DNA of 64,000 bases, from the NCBI RefSeq assembly GCF_021432765.1, contig NZ_CP058908.1, forward strand, positions 3,124,001 to 3,188,000, written 5' to 3'. The DNA comes from Pseudomonas phenolilytica. Its GTDB lineage: Bacteria; Pseudomonadota; Gammaproteobacteria; Pseudomonadales; Pseudomonadaceae. Of this stretch, positions 30,124-47,141 are shown one piece after another. Within the stretch, counting starts at the first letter, position 1. Each line of letters begins with the position of its first letter. Under the pieces are notes generated by a model that saw nothing but the letters and a program-made list of their open reading frames with translations, searched no databases and had not been told where the DNA came from. The translations under genes and the position numbers were made by a program.

Positions 30124-30912
30124 ATGAACCCATCCGTGTACGGCCAGCTCCAGCAGGCACTGGCGCTGCTGCAGCGTCACCTGGGCGGGAACCTGCTGGC
30201 CGTGCATCTGTTCGGCTCGGCCGTTGTCGGTGGCCTGAAACCCGGCAGCGATCTCGACCTGCTCGTTACCGTCGCCGCCCCCCTGCCGAAGGACACGCGC
30301 CACATGCTGATGCGCGAGCTGCTGGTGATTTCCGCCTGGCCGGCCAACGAGCGACTGCGCCCGCTGGAAGTCACGTGCGTGGTACACAACTCGGTACGGC
30401 CATGGCGTTACCCAGCAATGCGCGAACTGCAATTCGGCGAATGGCTGCGCGCCGATATCGAAGCCGGCCGCATCGAGCCGCCCAAACAGGACCACGATCT
30501 GGCCATTCTTCTGCACCAGGCGCGCAAGAACGGCGTCTGTCTGATCGGCCCCGACGCGGTCGAGTTGTTCGAACCAGTACCCGAGCGAGACATGCGCCAA
30601 GCCTTGCGCGACACGCTGGCGCAATGGCGCGAGCCCGCCGACTGGCAGGGAGACGAGTGCAACGTGGTGTTGGCCGTGGCGCGCATCTGGCTCACCCTGA
30701 CCACGGATGCCATCGCTCCGAAGGACGTCGCAGCGATCTGGCTGCTCGAGCGTCTGCCGGATAAGCACCGTGCCGTGCTGGAGAAAGCCAGCCAGGCCTA
30801 TCGGGGCGATGCGATCGAAAAGCCTGCCCTGAGCCCACAGGCGGTGGAGGCGTTCATCCGGCATGCGCAAACGCAGTTGCAGCCGTCGCAACCAACAGGA
30901 GCAGAGCGATGA
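30124..30912 (+). CDS. Aminoglycoside (3'')-adenylyltransferase-like protein, ANT(3'')/AadA family
   Basis: The 262-residue protein has the nucleotidyltransferase motif LFGSAVVGGLKPGSDLDLLV with metal-binding Asp43 and Asp45, and an AadA_C-type helical domain (VLAVARIWLTLTTDAIAPKD). The family adenylylates streptomycin and spectinomycin. ATG 30124 (MNPSVYGQLQ) is chosen because GGAAG lies 5 nt upstream and the length equals AadA; ATG 30106 is an alternative. No integron attC, integrase or insertion sequence is adjacent, so it looks like a resident chromosomal gene. It overlaps the next gene by 4 nt. Actual resistance activity is not proven by sequence. Confidence 0.87.
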   Translation: MNPSVYGQLQQALALLQRHLGGNLLAVHLFGSAVVGGLKPGSDLDLLVTVAAPLPKDTRHMLMRELLVISAWPANERLRPLEVTCVVHNSVRPWRYPAMRELQFGEWLRADIEAGRIEPPKQDHDLAILLHQARKNGVCLIGPDAVELFEPVPERDMRQALRDTLAQWREPADWQGDECNVVLAVARIWLTLTTDAIAPKDVAAIWLLERLPDKHRAVLEKASQAYRGDAIEKPALSPQAVEAFIRHAQTQLQPSQPTGAER

Positions 30913-31268
30913 TGACCACTGACCAGATCGCCGCCTTCTGCCTGGCTCTGCCCGGCACCCGTGAAGATCTCAAGTGGGGCAGCAATCGGGTGTTTTCCGT
31001 GGCGGGCAACAAGATGTTCGCCGTTCTCGATTTCCTTGGCGAGAACCTGGCATTCAAGGTCCACAGCGACCTCTTCCTGGGTTTCGTGGACCGTCCCGGC
31101 ATCCACCCTGCTCCTTACCTGGCACGGGCGCACTGGATCAGCATGAGCAGTCAGCAGATCCCCATGGGTGACGACGAGCTGCGCGACCTGCTGACCCGCG
31201 CGCACCAGCTGGTGGTACGCAAGCTGCCAAAGCGCCTGCGACCCGGGCTGTTACTGGATCTGGATTGA
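30909..31268 (+). CDS. MmcQ/YjbR family DNA-binding-like protein
   Basis: The 119-residue product has the CyaY-like YjbR fold pattern: CLALPGTREDLKWGSNRVFS, FKVHSDLFLGFVDRPGI-type segments, and DDELRDLLTRAHQLVVRKLP at the end. Function in this family is poorly known; some members are called DNA binding. Its ATG overlaps the stop of the adenylyltransferase gene, so the two are translated together. No downstream gene follows closely. Confidence 0.83.
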   Translation: MMTTDQIAAFCLALPGTREDLKWGSNRVFSVAGNKMFAVLDFLGENLAFKVHSDLFLGFVDRPGIHPAPYLARAHWISMSSQQIPMGDDELRDLLTRAHQLVVRKLPKRLRPGLLLDLD

Positions 31269-32589
<1,321 letters not shown>

Positions 32590-32600
32590 AATCACCGCGC

Positions 32601-32631
32601 AAAAAAACCAGGCTTCGGCCTGGTTTTTTTT
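32601..32631. terminator. Bidirectional terminator between dctP-like and tusA-like genes
   Basis: CCAGGC and GCCTGG (32608-32613, 32618-32623) enclose a TTCG tetraloop, flanked by A7 on the left and T-rich sequence on the right. It can terminate the TRAP gene on the plus strand and the TusA-like gene on the minus strand, both of which end within 20 nt. Confidence 0.9.
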
Positions 32632-32635
32632 GCCA

Positions 32636-32887
32636 TCACTCGCTCTTCTTGCGAATCCAGTACAGGTAGATGTCGGCATCCTGTTGCTGATCGACCAGCT
32701 CATGGCCGAGAAAGACGCAGAACTTGGGAATATCGCGCTGGGTCGAGGGATCGGTGGCGATTACCTTGAGCACCGCACCGCCAGCCAGATCGCGGACCTT
32801 GTTGTGCAGCATCATCACCGGCTCGGGGCAATTCAGACCGCTGGCGTCGAGGACGGCATCGGCAGTCATTTCAACAGATTGGCTCAT
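32636..32887 (-). CDS. TusA-family sulfurtransferase-like protein
   Basis: The 83-residue product contains the family signature [16 protein letters not shown] with Cys20 in a CPxP context, and the core [19 protein letters not shown]. TusA carries persulfide sulfur for tRNA thiolation and related pathways; close paralogues (SirA/YeeD) look alike, so the exact role is open. ATG 32887 has AGGAG 6 nt upstream; the open frame extends 12 codons further without support. It is convergent with the TRAP gene across a shared terminator. Confidence 0.85.
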   Translation of the reverse strand: MSQSVEMTADAVLDASGLNCPEPVMMLHNKVRDLAGGAVLKVIATDPSTQRDIPKFCVFLGHELVDQQQDADIYLYWIRKKSE

Positions 32888-33092
32888 CACGAACTCCTGA
32901 AACAGGCCGGCATTGTGGCGCAAGCGCGCTGCCGGGTCATCCTCGGTCGATCGCCACGCAGCCGAAGCCGTCTTGCATCGGGGGGAACCCCGGCTCGACG
33001 CGGCGGGTCCAGTGATTGGCGAAACCCGTTGCGCGGGTCTAGCTTCAACAATCTGCCCTCAACGCCATGCCGGCGGGACTAAGGAGACCTGA

Positions 33093-35768
<2,676 letters not shown>

Positions 35769-35775
35769 GGCTGAC

Positions 35776-35808
35776 AAAAAAACGCCGAGGTGATCCTTCA
35801 CCTCGGCG
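35776..35808. terminator. Strong hairpin after acnA
   Basis: CGCCGAGGTGA (35783-35793) pairs with TCACCTCGGCG (35798-35808) around TCCT. Seven A precede it, so on the minus strand it is a textbook terminator, but no minus-strand gene runs into it. On the plus strand it lacks a T-tract and may still limit readthrough from acnA. The rest of 35809-36115 is A/T-rich leader of aer with no gene seen. Confidence 0.7.
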
Positions 35809-36115
35809 CCCCGCCGTCCATGACTATTTCCCTGCTGGCTGCCGTGCCGATACTCGGCCGTTTCCATACGGCCCGATCCACGTCCTTGAATCCGTCGCGT
35901 GACGATCCCACCCGCACCGGTGAGCTCCGACGTGAGGTCAAGTTAATCCCCGCGGATTGCAGGAATATGACCCTCACGGAGGATTCGCGTACTTTTTTTG
36001 CTCAAGAACTCTCGCCCCCCGCCGATCCCCTGACACAGCCTGAAAACGAAAAAATCCATATAAATCAAAAAGTCAGGCGAGCTTTTTTCCTTGATTTGTG
36101 CCGACGTGAGACCCA

Positions 36116-37684
36116 ATGCGTAACAACCAGCCTGTAACCCAGCGTGAGTACGCCTTCCCGGACCAGCAGCGTCTGGTTTCCGCCACCGACCTCAAAGGCC
36201 GGATCACCTATTGCAACGACATCTTCGCCGAGGTCAGCGGGTTTGTGCGTGAGGAGCTGATTCGCGCGCCGCATAACCTGATTCGTCATCCCGACGTGCC
36301 ACCAGCCGTGTTCGCCCATATGTGGGCCACCCTGCAACAGGGCAAGCCGTGGATGGGCATCGTCAAGAATCGCCGCAAGAACGGCGATCATTACTGGGTA
36401 GACGCTTATGTAACGCCCGTTCTGGACAGTCAGCGTACGGTTATCGGTTACGAATCGGTGCGCACCAAACCGAGTCGTGAGCAGATTCAGCGCGCCGAAT
36501 CCCTCTATGCGCGCATCAATGCCGGCAAGAGCGGCGTGCCGCGGCGCGATCTCTGGCTGTCGGTTGCGACCAAATGGCTGCCCTTCATTCTGGTCAGCCA
36601 GATCGGTTTCATGATCGGCGCCTGGCTCGATCATTCGCTCGGCTTCGCCCTGGCGGCACTTCTTTCGGTTCCTCTCGGCCTGGCTGGCCTGCATTGGCAG
36701 CAGCGCGGCCTGATGCGGCTGTTACGTCTGGCGGCGCAGACCACCAGCGACCCGCTGATCGCCCAAATGTATACCGACAGCCGTGGCGTCGAAGCTCAGC
36801 TGGAGATGGCGATACTGAGCCAGCAGGCGCACCTCAGGACGTGCCTGACTCGCCTGCAGGACAGCGCAGTACAGTTGCAGGAACAGGCGAAGAAGGCTGA
36901 TTCGCTGGCACACAGCTGTTCGAATGGCCTGGCGCAACAGCATCAGGAAACCGAGCAGGTGGCTACCGCGATCAACCAGATGGCGGCGACCACGCAGGAA
37001 GTCGCCGCCAACGTCGCCCTCGCTGCCGAAGCCACCCGACACGCCAGTCAGCTGACCGTGCACGGCCGGGACGTCGCCGCCGAGACCCGCGCGGCGATCC
37101 AGCAGTTGTCCGCGTCGGTGGCGCGCACCGGCGAGGCGGTTGACCGTCTCGCGCTCGACAGCAACGAGATCGGCACCGTGGTCGATGTGATCAAGAGCAT
37201 CACCGATCAGACCAACCTGCTCGCGCTCAACGCCGCCATCGAGGCGGCGCGGGCTGGCGAGAGCGGGCGAGGTTTCGCCGTGGTCGCCGATGAAGTCCGG
37301 CAACTGGCGCGACGCACGGCCGACGCCACCGGCGAGATCCATCAGCTGATCGAAAAATTGCAGCAGCAGGCCCGCCATGCGGTCGAGACCACCGAGGAAG
37401 GTCGCATCCAGGCCACCCGGGGCGTCGAGCAGGTTGCCCAGGCCGATCAGGCGCTCAGCGGCATCAGCGAGGCGATGAACAACATCATCGACATGACCAC
37501 GCAAATCGCCTCAGCGACCGAGCAGCAGAGTGCCGTCGCCGACGAGATCAGCCAGAACGTCAGCACCATCGCCCGGCTGGCGGACCAGACATCGGGCGAT
37601 GCGCGCGACACGGCCCTGCTCAGCGAGGAACTGAGTTCAACCGCCGAAGGTCAGTACTCGCTGGTCGAGCGCTTCAACCGCTAG
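36116..37684 (+). CDS. aer: Aerotaxis receptor Aer (PAS-domain methyl-accepting chemotaxis protein)
   Basis: The 522-residue chemoreceptor has an N-terminal PAS domain (residues about 15-115; [27 protein letters not shown]) expected to bind FAD, one or two membrane segments near 150-195 ([15 protein letters not shown]), and a cytoplasmic signalling domain whose hairpin tip reads [20 protein letters not shown]. It signals energy or redox state to the flagellar motor. Its position between acnA and the cbb3 genes matches P. aeruginosa aer. The ribosome-binding site before ATG 36116 is weak. Confidence 0.92.
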   Translation: MRNNQPVTQREYAFPDQQRLVSATDLKGRITYCNDIFAEVSGFVREELIRAPHNLIRHPDVPPAVFAHMWATLQQGKPWMGIVKNRRKNGDHYWVDAYVTPVLDSQRTVIGYESVRTKPSREQIQRAESLYARINAGKSGVPRRDLWLSVATKWLPFILVSQIGFMIGAWLDHSLGFALAALLSVPLGLAGLHWQQRGLMRLLRLAAQTTSDPLIAQMYTDSRGVEAQLEMAILSQQAHLRTCLTRLQDSAVQLQEQAKKADSLAHSCSNGLAQQHQETEQVATAINQMAATTQEVAANVALAAEATRHASQLTVHGRDVAAETRAAIQQLSASVARTGEAVDRLALDSNEIGTVVDVIKSITDQTNLLALNAAIEAARAGESGRGFAVVADEVRQLARRTADATGEIHQLIEKLQQQARHAVETTEEGRIQATRGVEQVAQADQALSGISEAMNNIIDMTTQIASATEQQSAVADEISQNVSTIARLADQTSGDARDTALLSEELSSTAEGQYSLVERFNR

Positions 37685-38412
37685 GGTTCCTCCGCTCGCC
37701 GAGCCTTCCGAAGGTCGGCCGGACGCTGCGCGACGGCGGCTAGAAAGCTGGCGATCGCCTGCGCTGCGCTATCCAGATGCTGCGCATGGCTCAGCCCGGA
37801 GCGTTTCAGGGGTTTGAGATCGTGGTCGGCGCCTGCCAGCCAGCGCAGCTGGATCATCGGCGAAAGCCGATAGCTTTCGACCGTGGCGCGATTGCCCAGT
37901 GCATCGCGCTCGCCCTGGAGAATGAGCGCAGGCGCGTGCAGCTCGGCCAGATGTTCGACGCGCGGCTTTTCCGGCCTGCCCGCGGGGTGGAACGGATAGC
38001 CCAGGCACACCAGCGCGTCGGCGCCCAGCTCATCGGCCAGCAAACTGGCCATCCGCCCGCCCATCGACTTGCCACCAATGGCCAGCGGCCCTGTGGCCTG
38101 CTGTCGCACCAGCGCATACTGTTCCCGCCATTGCTGCAGCAACTGCGGCTGCCGCTCGGGCGGGCGCTTGCGTCCCGCCGTGCGTCGTTCGGCCATGTAG
38201 GCGAATTCGAACCGATACACCGCAACCCCGCGCGCAGCAAGGCGTTCAGCCATCTGCTGCATGAACGGACTGTCCATCGGTGCACCGGCGCCGTGCGCCA
38301 GAATCAATGTCGCGAACGCTTCGTCGGACGGCCTCGTCCAGAGCCCGGAATGCCCCTGCGCGGCCTGCGTGTATTGACCAGCGTCAATACCGGCAAATTG
38401 CCCTTTCCCCAT
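37681..38412 (-). CDS. Alpha/beta-hydrolase family protein (KANL3/Tex30-like)
   Basis: The product has the nucleophile elbow [12 protein letters not shown], an oxyanion strand [20 protein letters not shown], and [13 protein letters not shown] for the acid and histidine region, all fitting the Tex30/KANL3-like dienelactone-hydrolase group; the substrate is unknown. The start is uncertain. ATG 38412 gives 243 residues after a purine-rich stretch, but an ANR-type box for the divergent ccoN1 lies within its first codons, so translation may begin further in. Its stop overlaps the aer stop region (convergent genes). Confidence 0.75.
   Translation of the reverse strand: MGKGQFAGIDAGQYTQAAQGHSGLWTRPSDEAFATLILAHGAGAPMDSPFMQQMAERLAARGVAVYRFEFAYMAERRTAGRKRPPERQPQLLQQWREQYALVRQQATGPLAIGGKSMGGRMASLLADELGADALVCLGYPFHPAGRPEKPRVEHLAELHAPALILQGERDALGNRATVESYRLSPMIQLRWLAGADHDLKPLKRSGLSHAQHLDSAAQAIASFLAAVAQRPADLRKARRAEEP
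38374..38387 (+). promoter_or_regulatory. ANR/FNR-type box upstream of ccoN1
   Basis: TTGACCAGCGTCAA is a perfectly symmetric TTGAC-N4-GTCAA, close to the FNR/ANR consensus TTGAT-N4-ATCAA. It is centred about 94 nt before the ccoN1 start. ANR is encoded in this window at 53067. Low-oxygen activation of the first cbb3 operon is the natural reading. Confidence 0.75.
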
Positions 38413-38474
38413 CCTTGCCCCCGCTTTCCTAGGAAAGAAAAAACTGCTCATTACCCGTGGATGGAAGCCCATAC

Positions 38475-39899
<1,425 letters not shown>

Positions 39900-39907
39900 G
39901 GAGCTAG

Positions 39908-40522
<615 letters not shown>

Positions 40523-40543
40523 ACCGATACGCCTAAGAGAGAC

Positions 40544-40606
40544 GACGGTTGCGTGGCAACCGTCAGGGACTTAAATCGCGGACAGCCAGAGTGCCTCGGG
40601 CTGTCC
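40544..40606 (+). promoter_or_regulatory. Two hairpins in the ccoO1-ccoP1 spacer, where ccoQ is absent
   Basis: The 95-nt spacer has no open frame able to encode CcoQ. It holds a 9-bp stem (GACGGTTGC 40544-40552 with GCAACCGTC 40556-40564) and an 8-bp stem (GGACAGCC 40580-40587 with GGCTGTCC 40599-40606). The second ends just before the ccoP1 Shine-Dalgarno AGGAG. They may tune ccoP1 translation or mRNA processing. Confidence 0.65.
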
Positions 40607-40617
40607 AGGAGTAGCAC

Positions 40618-41553
40618 ATGAGCACATTCTGGAGTGGATACATCGCCCTGCTGACGCTGGGCACCATCGTCGCTCTGTTCTGGCTGATCTTCGCCACCCG
40701 CAAGGGTGAATCGGCCGGCACGACCGACAAGACCATGGGTCACTCTTTCGACGGCATCGAGGAGTACGACAACCCGCTGCCCAAGTGGTGGTTCATGCTG
40801 TTCATCGGCACGCTGCTGTTCGGCATTCTCTACCTGCTGCTCTACCCCGGTCTCGGTAACTGGAAGGGCGTGCTGCCGGGTTACGAGAACGGCTGGACTC
40901 AGGAAAAGGAATGGCAGCGCGAAATGGACCAGGCCGAGCAAAAATACGGCCCGATCTTCGCCAAGTATGCATCCATGAGCGTTGAGCAGCTGGCTCAGGA
41001 CGAGCAGGCACTGAAAATGGGTAGCCGCCTTTTTGCCAACTATTGCGCCATCTGTCACGGCTCCGACGCCAAAGGCTCGATGGGCTTCCCCAACCTGGCC
41101 GACCACGAGTGGCGCTGGGGCGGCGAACCCGACGCGATCAAGGCCAGCATCCTCAATGGCCGCATCGGTGCCATGCCAGCCTGGGGTCAGGTCATCGGCG
41201 AAGAAGGCGTGGCGAACGTGGCAGCTTATGTGCGCGCCGAGCTCGCTGGTCTGCCGCTGCCTGAAGGGACGCAAGCCGATCTGGCCGCTGGCAAGGCTGT
41301 CTTCGCGCAGAATTGCGTTGCCTGCCACGGTGCAGCTGGTGAGGGAATGGCAATGCTCGGCGCGCCCAAGCTGACCAACCCAGCAGGCTGGATCTACGGT
41401 TCGAGCCTGGCACAACTGCAGCAGACCATCCGCCATGGCCGTAACGGGCAGATGCCGGCACAGCAGCAGTACCTGGGCAACGACAAGGTACACCTGCTCG
41501 CCGCTTACGTTTACAGCCTGTCACAAAAGCCGGAACAACTCGCCCGCCAGTGA
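40618..41553 (+). CDS. ccoP1: cbb3-type cytochrome c oxidase subunit III (dihaem), copy 1
   Basis: The 311-residue subunit has N-terminal membrane helices ([18 protein letters not shown] and [20 protein letters not shown]) followed by two cytochrome c domains with CAICH (about residue 143) and CVACH (about residue 240). It accepts electrons from soluble cytochromes for CcoO. AGGAG lies 6 nt before ATG 40618. The gene ends operon 1; a weak hairpin follows at 41562-41583. Confidence 0.95.
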   Translation: MSTFWSGYIALLTLGTIVALFWLIFATRKGESAGTTDKTMGHSFDGIEEYDNPLPKWWFMLFIGTLLFGILYLLLYPGLGNWKGVLPGYENGWTQEKEWQREMDQAEQKYGPIFAKYASMSVEQLAQDEQALKMGSRLFANYCAICHGSDAKGSMGFPNLADHEWRWGGEPDAIKASILNGRIGAMPAWGQVIGEEGVANVAAYVRAELAGLPLPEGTQADLAAGKAVFAQNCVACHGAAGEGMAMLGAPKLTNPAGWIYGSSLAQLQQTIRHGRNGQMPAQQQYLGNDKVHLLAAYVYSLSQKPEQLARQ

Positions 41554-43334
<1,781 letters not shown>

Positions 43335-43348
43335 GGAATCGAATCTAA

Positions 43349-43960
<612 letters not shown>

Positions 43961-43963
43961 CGC

Positions 43964-44152
43964 ATGATGGATATCGGGACTCTTCGCGGCCTGGGCACTG
44001 TGTTGGTTTTCGTCGCTTTCGTCGGCGTCGTGCTCTGGGCCTACAGCAGCAAACGCAAGAAAAGCTTCGACGAAGCCGCCAACCTGCCCTTCGCAGACGA
44101 CGAGACCGACGCCAAGAAGCGTGATGAAGAAGCTTCCAGGAGTAATAAATAA
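43964..44152 (+). CDS. ccoQ: cbb3-type cytochrome c oxidase accessory subunit CcoQ
   Basis: The 62-residue protein has a single membrane helix (TVLVFVAFVGVVLWAYSSKR) and a charged tail with FDEAANLPFADDE, the usual CcoQ layout. It stabilises the oxidase complex. Two adjacent ATG codons (43964, 43967) can serve as start; the ribosome-binding site is weak, so coupling to ccoO2, which ends 3 nt before, is likely. It is directly followed by ccoP2. Operon 1 has no such gene. Confidence 0.92.
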   Translation: MMDIGTLRGLGTVLVFVAFVGVVLWAYSSKRKKSFDEAANLPFADDETDAKKRDEEASRSNK

Positions 44153-45070
44153 ATGACCTCGTTTTGGAGTGGGTACATCACCCTGCTGACCCTCGGCACC
44201 ATCGCCGCTCTGGTCTGGCTATTGCTGGCCACTCGCAAGGGACAACGCCACGACAGCACCGAAGAAACCGTCGGCCATTCCTATGACGGCATCGAGGAGT
44301 ACGACAATCCGCTGCCGCGCTGGTGGTTCATGCTGTTCGTCGCCACCGTCATCTTTGCCCTGGGCTACCTAGTTCTCTACCCGGGCCTGGGTAACTGGAA
44401 AGGCGTCCTGCCGGGCTACGAGGGTGGCTGGACCCAGGTGAAGGAATGGCAGCGTGAGATGGACAAGGCCGGCGAACAGTACGGCCCGCTATACGCCAAG
44501 TACGCTGCCATGCCGGTTGAGGAAGTCGCCCGGGATCCGCAGGCGCTGAAGATGGGCGGCCGTCTGTTTGCATCCAACTGCTCGGTCTGCCACGGCTCCG
44601 ACGCCAAGGGCGCGTACGGCTTCCCGAACCTGACCGACAACGACTGGCTGTACGGTGGCGAGCCCGACACCATCAAGACCACCATCCTGCATGGCCGCCA
44701 GGCCGCCATGCCGGCCTGGAAGGACGTGATCGGCGAAGAAGGCATCCGCAACGTGGCTGGCTACGTGCGCAGCCTGAGCGGTCGCGATACCCCAGAGGGT
44801 ATCAGCGTGGACGTTGAGCAGGGTCAAAAGATCTTCGCTACCAATTGCGTAGTCTGTCATGGACCTGATGCCAAGGGCATCGCTGCGATGGGCGCACCGA
44901 ACCTGACCGACAATGTCTGGTTGTACGGTTCCAGCTTCGCTCAGATTCAGCAAACCCTGCGCTACGGTCGTAACGGCCGCATGCCAGCCCAGGAAGCCAT
45001 CCTTGGCAATGACAAGGTGCACCTGCTGGCCGCATACGTTTACAGCCTGTCTCAGCAGCCGGAGAACTGA
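44153..45070 (+). CDS. ccoP2: cbb3-type cytochrome c oxidase subunit III (dihaem), copy 2
   Basis: The 305-residue protein has the N-terminal helices ([38 protein letters not shown]) and two haem c sites, CSVCH and CVVCH. It is more divergent from CcoP1 than the N and O pairs are from each other, especially in the linker between the haem domains. It starts directly after the ccoQ stop, with AGGAG inside the ccoQ tail. Confidence 0.95.
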   Translation: MTSFWSGYITLLTLGTIAALVWLLLATRKGQRHDSTEETVGHSYDGIEEYDNPLPRWWFMLFVATVIFALGYLVLYPGLGNWKGVLPGYEGGWTQVKEWQREMDKAGEQYGPLYAKYAAMPVEEVARDPQALKMGGRLFASNCSVCHGSDAKGAYGFPNLTDNDWLYGGEPDTIKTTILHGRQAAMPAWKDVIGEEGIRNVAGYVRSLSGRDTPEGISVDVEQGQKIFATNCVVCHGPDAKGIAAMGAPNLTDNVWLYGSSFAQIQQTLRYGRNGRMPAQEAILGNDKVHLLAAYVYSLSQQPEN

Positions 45071-45208
45071 TTCCGGCGGGGTCGGAAGCGACCACCTGTC
45101 GCACCTGACCCCGTATCTCCGGGCGTACCATTCGCAGCTGAACAGAAAAATGATCCCGATCGGCATGCATCGGTCGGGACACCCACCTTCCGCCGTGGTA
45201 TGCACTTG

Positions 45209-46621
45209 ATGACTGAGCAGATTCCCGTTCGCGATGTAACTCCCCCGGCCAAGGTCGCAGCCTCCAATGACCTTTACGCCGCCCGTGAAAAGATCTACAC
45301 CCGTGCCTTCAGCGGCCTGTTTCGCAACCTGCGACGCGTAGGTGGCGCAGCGCTGTTCATCCTGTTCTTCGGCACGGTATGGCTCAACTGGGATGGCCGC
45401 CAGGCCGTCTGGTGGGATCTGCCTGAGCGCAAGTTCCACATCTTCGGGGCAACCTTCTGGCCCCAGGACTTCATGCTGCTGTCGTGGCTGCTGATCATCT
45501 GCGCCTTCGGCCTGTTCTTCATCACCGTTTTCGCAGGACGCGTCTGGTGTGGCTATACCTGCCCGCAGAGCGTGTTCACCTGGGTATTCATGTGGGCCGA
45601 GAAGATCACCGAGGGTGATCGCAACCAGCGCATGAAGCTGGACAAGGCACCGATGAGCGCCAACAAGTTCCTGCGCAAGCTCGCCAAGCACGCAATCTGG
45701 ATTGCCGTCGGCATTCTCGTCGCCATCACCTTCGTCGGCTACTTCACACCGATTCGTCAGCTGGTCCCCGACCTGATCACCTTCCAAGTCAATGGCTGGA
45801 CGGCCTTCTGGATCGGCTTCTTTACGCTCGCCACCTACGGCAGCGCCGGTTTCCTTCGCGAACAGGTGTGCATCTATATGTGCCCTTACGCGCGCTTCCA
45901 GAGCGTGATGTTCGACAAGGACACCCTCATCGTTTCCTACGACCCGCGTCGCGGCGAGAAGCGCGGCCCGCGCAAGAAGGAAGCGGACTACAAGGCCATG
46001 GGGCTCGGCGATTGCATCGACTGCACCATGTGCGTGCAGGTCTGCCCGACCGGCATCGACATCCGCGACGGCCTGCAGATCGAATGCATCGGCTGCGCGG
46101 CCTGTATCGATGCCTGCGACGCGATCATGGACAAGATGAACTACCCACGCGGGCTCATCAGCTATACCACCGAGCACAATCTCTCCGGCCAGCAGACCCA
46201 CCTGCTGCGCCCGCGCCTGATCGGCTACGCCGTGGCACTGAGCGTGATGATCGGACTGTTCGCCTACGCGGTGTACGACCGCCCGCTGGTCAAGCTGGAC
46301 GTTCTCAAGGACCGCGTGCTGTATCGTGAGAACGAGCAAGGCCGGATCGAGAACGTCTACACCCTCAAAGTGATGAACAAGGCCCAGCACGCGCAGAGCT
46401 TCGTCATCACGACGTCCGGGTTGGATGGGCTGGCCTACGAGGGCCGCAGCGAAGTCCGTGCGCAAGCCGGCGAGCTGGTTACCATCCCGGTCGAGCTGTC
46501 TATGGCACCAGAGAAGCTGCCATCCAGCACCAATGAGATCGTCTTCCACATCAAATCGATGGACGACGAGTCGATCAGCGATGAGGCTGACAGCCGCTTC
46601 ATCGGCCCAAGCATCCGTTAA
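45209..46621 (+). CDS. ccoG: Cytochrome c oxidase accessory protein CcoG (RdxA/FixG)
   Basis: The 470-residue membrane protein has about five helices and a ferredoxin-like pair of [4Fe-4S] sites (CIDCTMCVQVCPTGID and CIGCAACIDACD), plus a C-terminal Ig-like FixG domain. It reduces Cu(II) to Cu(I) for cbb3 assembly. The start is ATG 45209 or the in-frame ATG 45200; neither has a strong Shine-Dalgarno. The 138-nt gap after ccoP2 holds a TCCCGA/TCGGGA inverted repeat at about 45153-45178. ccoG leads the ccoGHIS assembly genes. Confidence 0.95.
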   Translation: MTEQIPVRDVTPPAKVAASNDLYAAREKIYTRAFSGLFRNLRRVGGAALFILFFGTVWLNWDGRQAVWWDLPERKFHIFGATFWPQDFMLLSWLLIICAFGLFFITVFAGRVWCGYTCPQSVFTWVFMWAEKITEGDRNQRMKLDKAPMSANKFLRKLAKHAIWIAVGILVAITFVGYFTPIRQLVPDLITFQVNGWTAFWIGFFTLATYGSAGFLREQVCIYMCPYARFQSVMFDKDTLIVSYDPRRGEKRGPRKKEADYKAMGLGDCIDCTMCVQVCPTGIDIRDGLQIECIGCAACIDACDAIMDKMNYPRGLISYTTEHNLSGQQTHLLRPRLIGYAVALSVMIGLFAYAVYDRPLVKLDVLKDRVLYRENEQGRIENVYTLKVMNKAQHAQSFVITTSGLDGLAYEGRSEVRAQAGELVTIPVELSMAPEKLPSSTNEIVFHIKSMDDESISDEADSRFIGPSIR

Positions 46622-46633
46622 ACAAGGTTCTGC

Positions 46634-47134
46634 ATGCGCTCCAATAACGAACAGACGCGTTGGTACACCCAGTTCTGGGCTTGGTTCGTCATCGGCATTC
46701 TGCTGATCTCGGTGATACTCGGGGTGTCGATGTTGACCATCGCGATCCGCAACGCCGACAGCCTGGTCGCCGACAACTATTACGATGCCGGAAAGGGCAT
46801 CAACCAGTCGCTGGAGCGTGAGAAGTTCGCCGAAAGCCTGGGGATGCGCGCGCAGCTGGTGCTGAATGAGCAGCGCGGACTGGCCGAGATCCAGCTCAGC
46901 GGCGCCAGCAAGCCACAACAGCTGGTGCTGAACTTGCTTTCGCCGACGCAGCCGGAGCGGGATCGCCGCATCGTCCTGCAACCGCAGGGCGAGGGTTTCT
47001 ACCAGGGTCAGATGCAGGAATCGGTCAGTGGCCGGCGCTTCATCGAACTCCTCGGCCGGGAGGGCGAGCAGGACTGGCGCCTGTACGGAGAGCGGACCAT
47101 CGAGCCCGGCCAATCGTTGGAACTGATTCCTTGA
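46634..47134 (+). CDS. ccoH: cbb3 oxidase assembly protein CcoH (FixH family)
   Basis: The 166-residue protein has an N-terminal membrane anchor ([20 protein letters not shown]), the FixH signature [20 protein letters not shown], and a periplasmic beta-rich domain. It assists insertion and assembly of the cbb3 oxidase. It lies 12 nt after ccoG and 7 nt before ccoI, as usual in the ccoGHIS cluster. Confidence 0.92.
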   Translation: MRSNNEQTRWYTQFWAWFVIGILLISVILGVSMLTIAIRNADSLVADNYYDAGKGINQSLEREKFAESLGMRAQLVLNEQRGLAEIQLSGASKPQQLVLNLLSPTQPERDRRIVLQPQGEGFYQGQMQESVSGRRFIELLGREGEQDWRLYGERTIEPGQSLELIP

Positions 47135-47141
47135 GCCTCTG

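Noticed and set aside
30124..30912. Integron cassette carrying aadA
   Set aside because: No attC-like site, integrase or insertion sequence flanks the gene, and base composition matches the surroundings.
36091..36104. ANR box before aer (TTGATTTGTGCCGA)
   Set aside because: Only the left half matches, and it is about 25 nt from the start codon, too close for activation.
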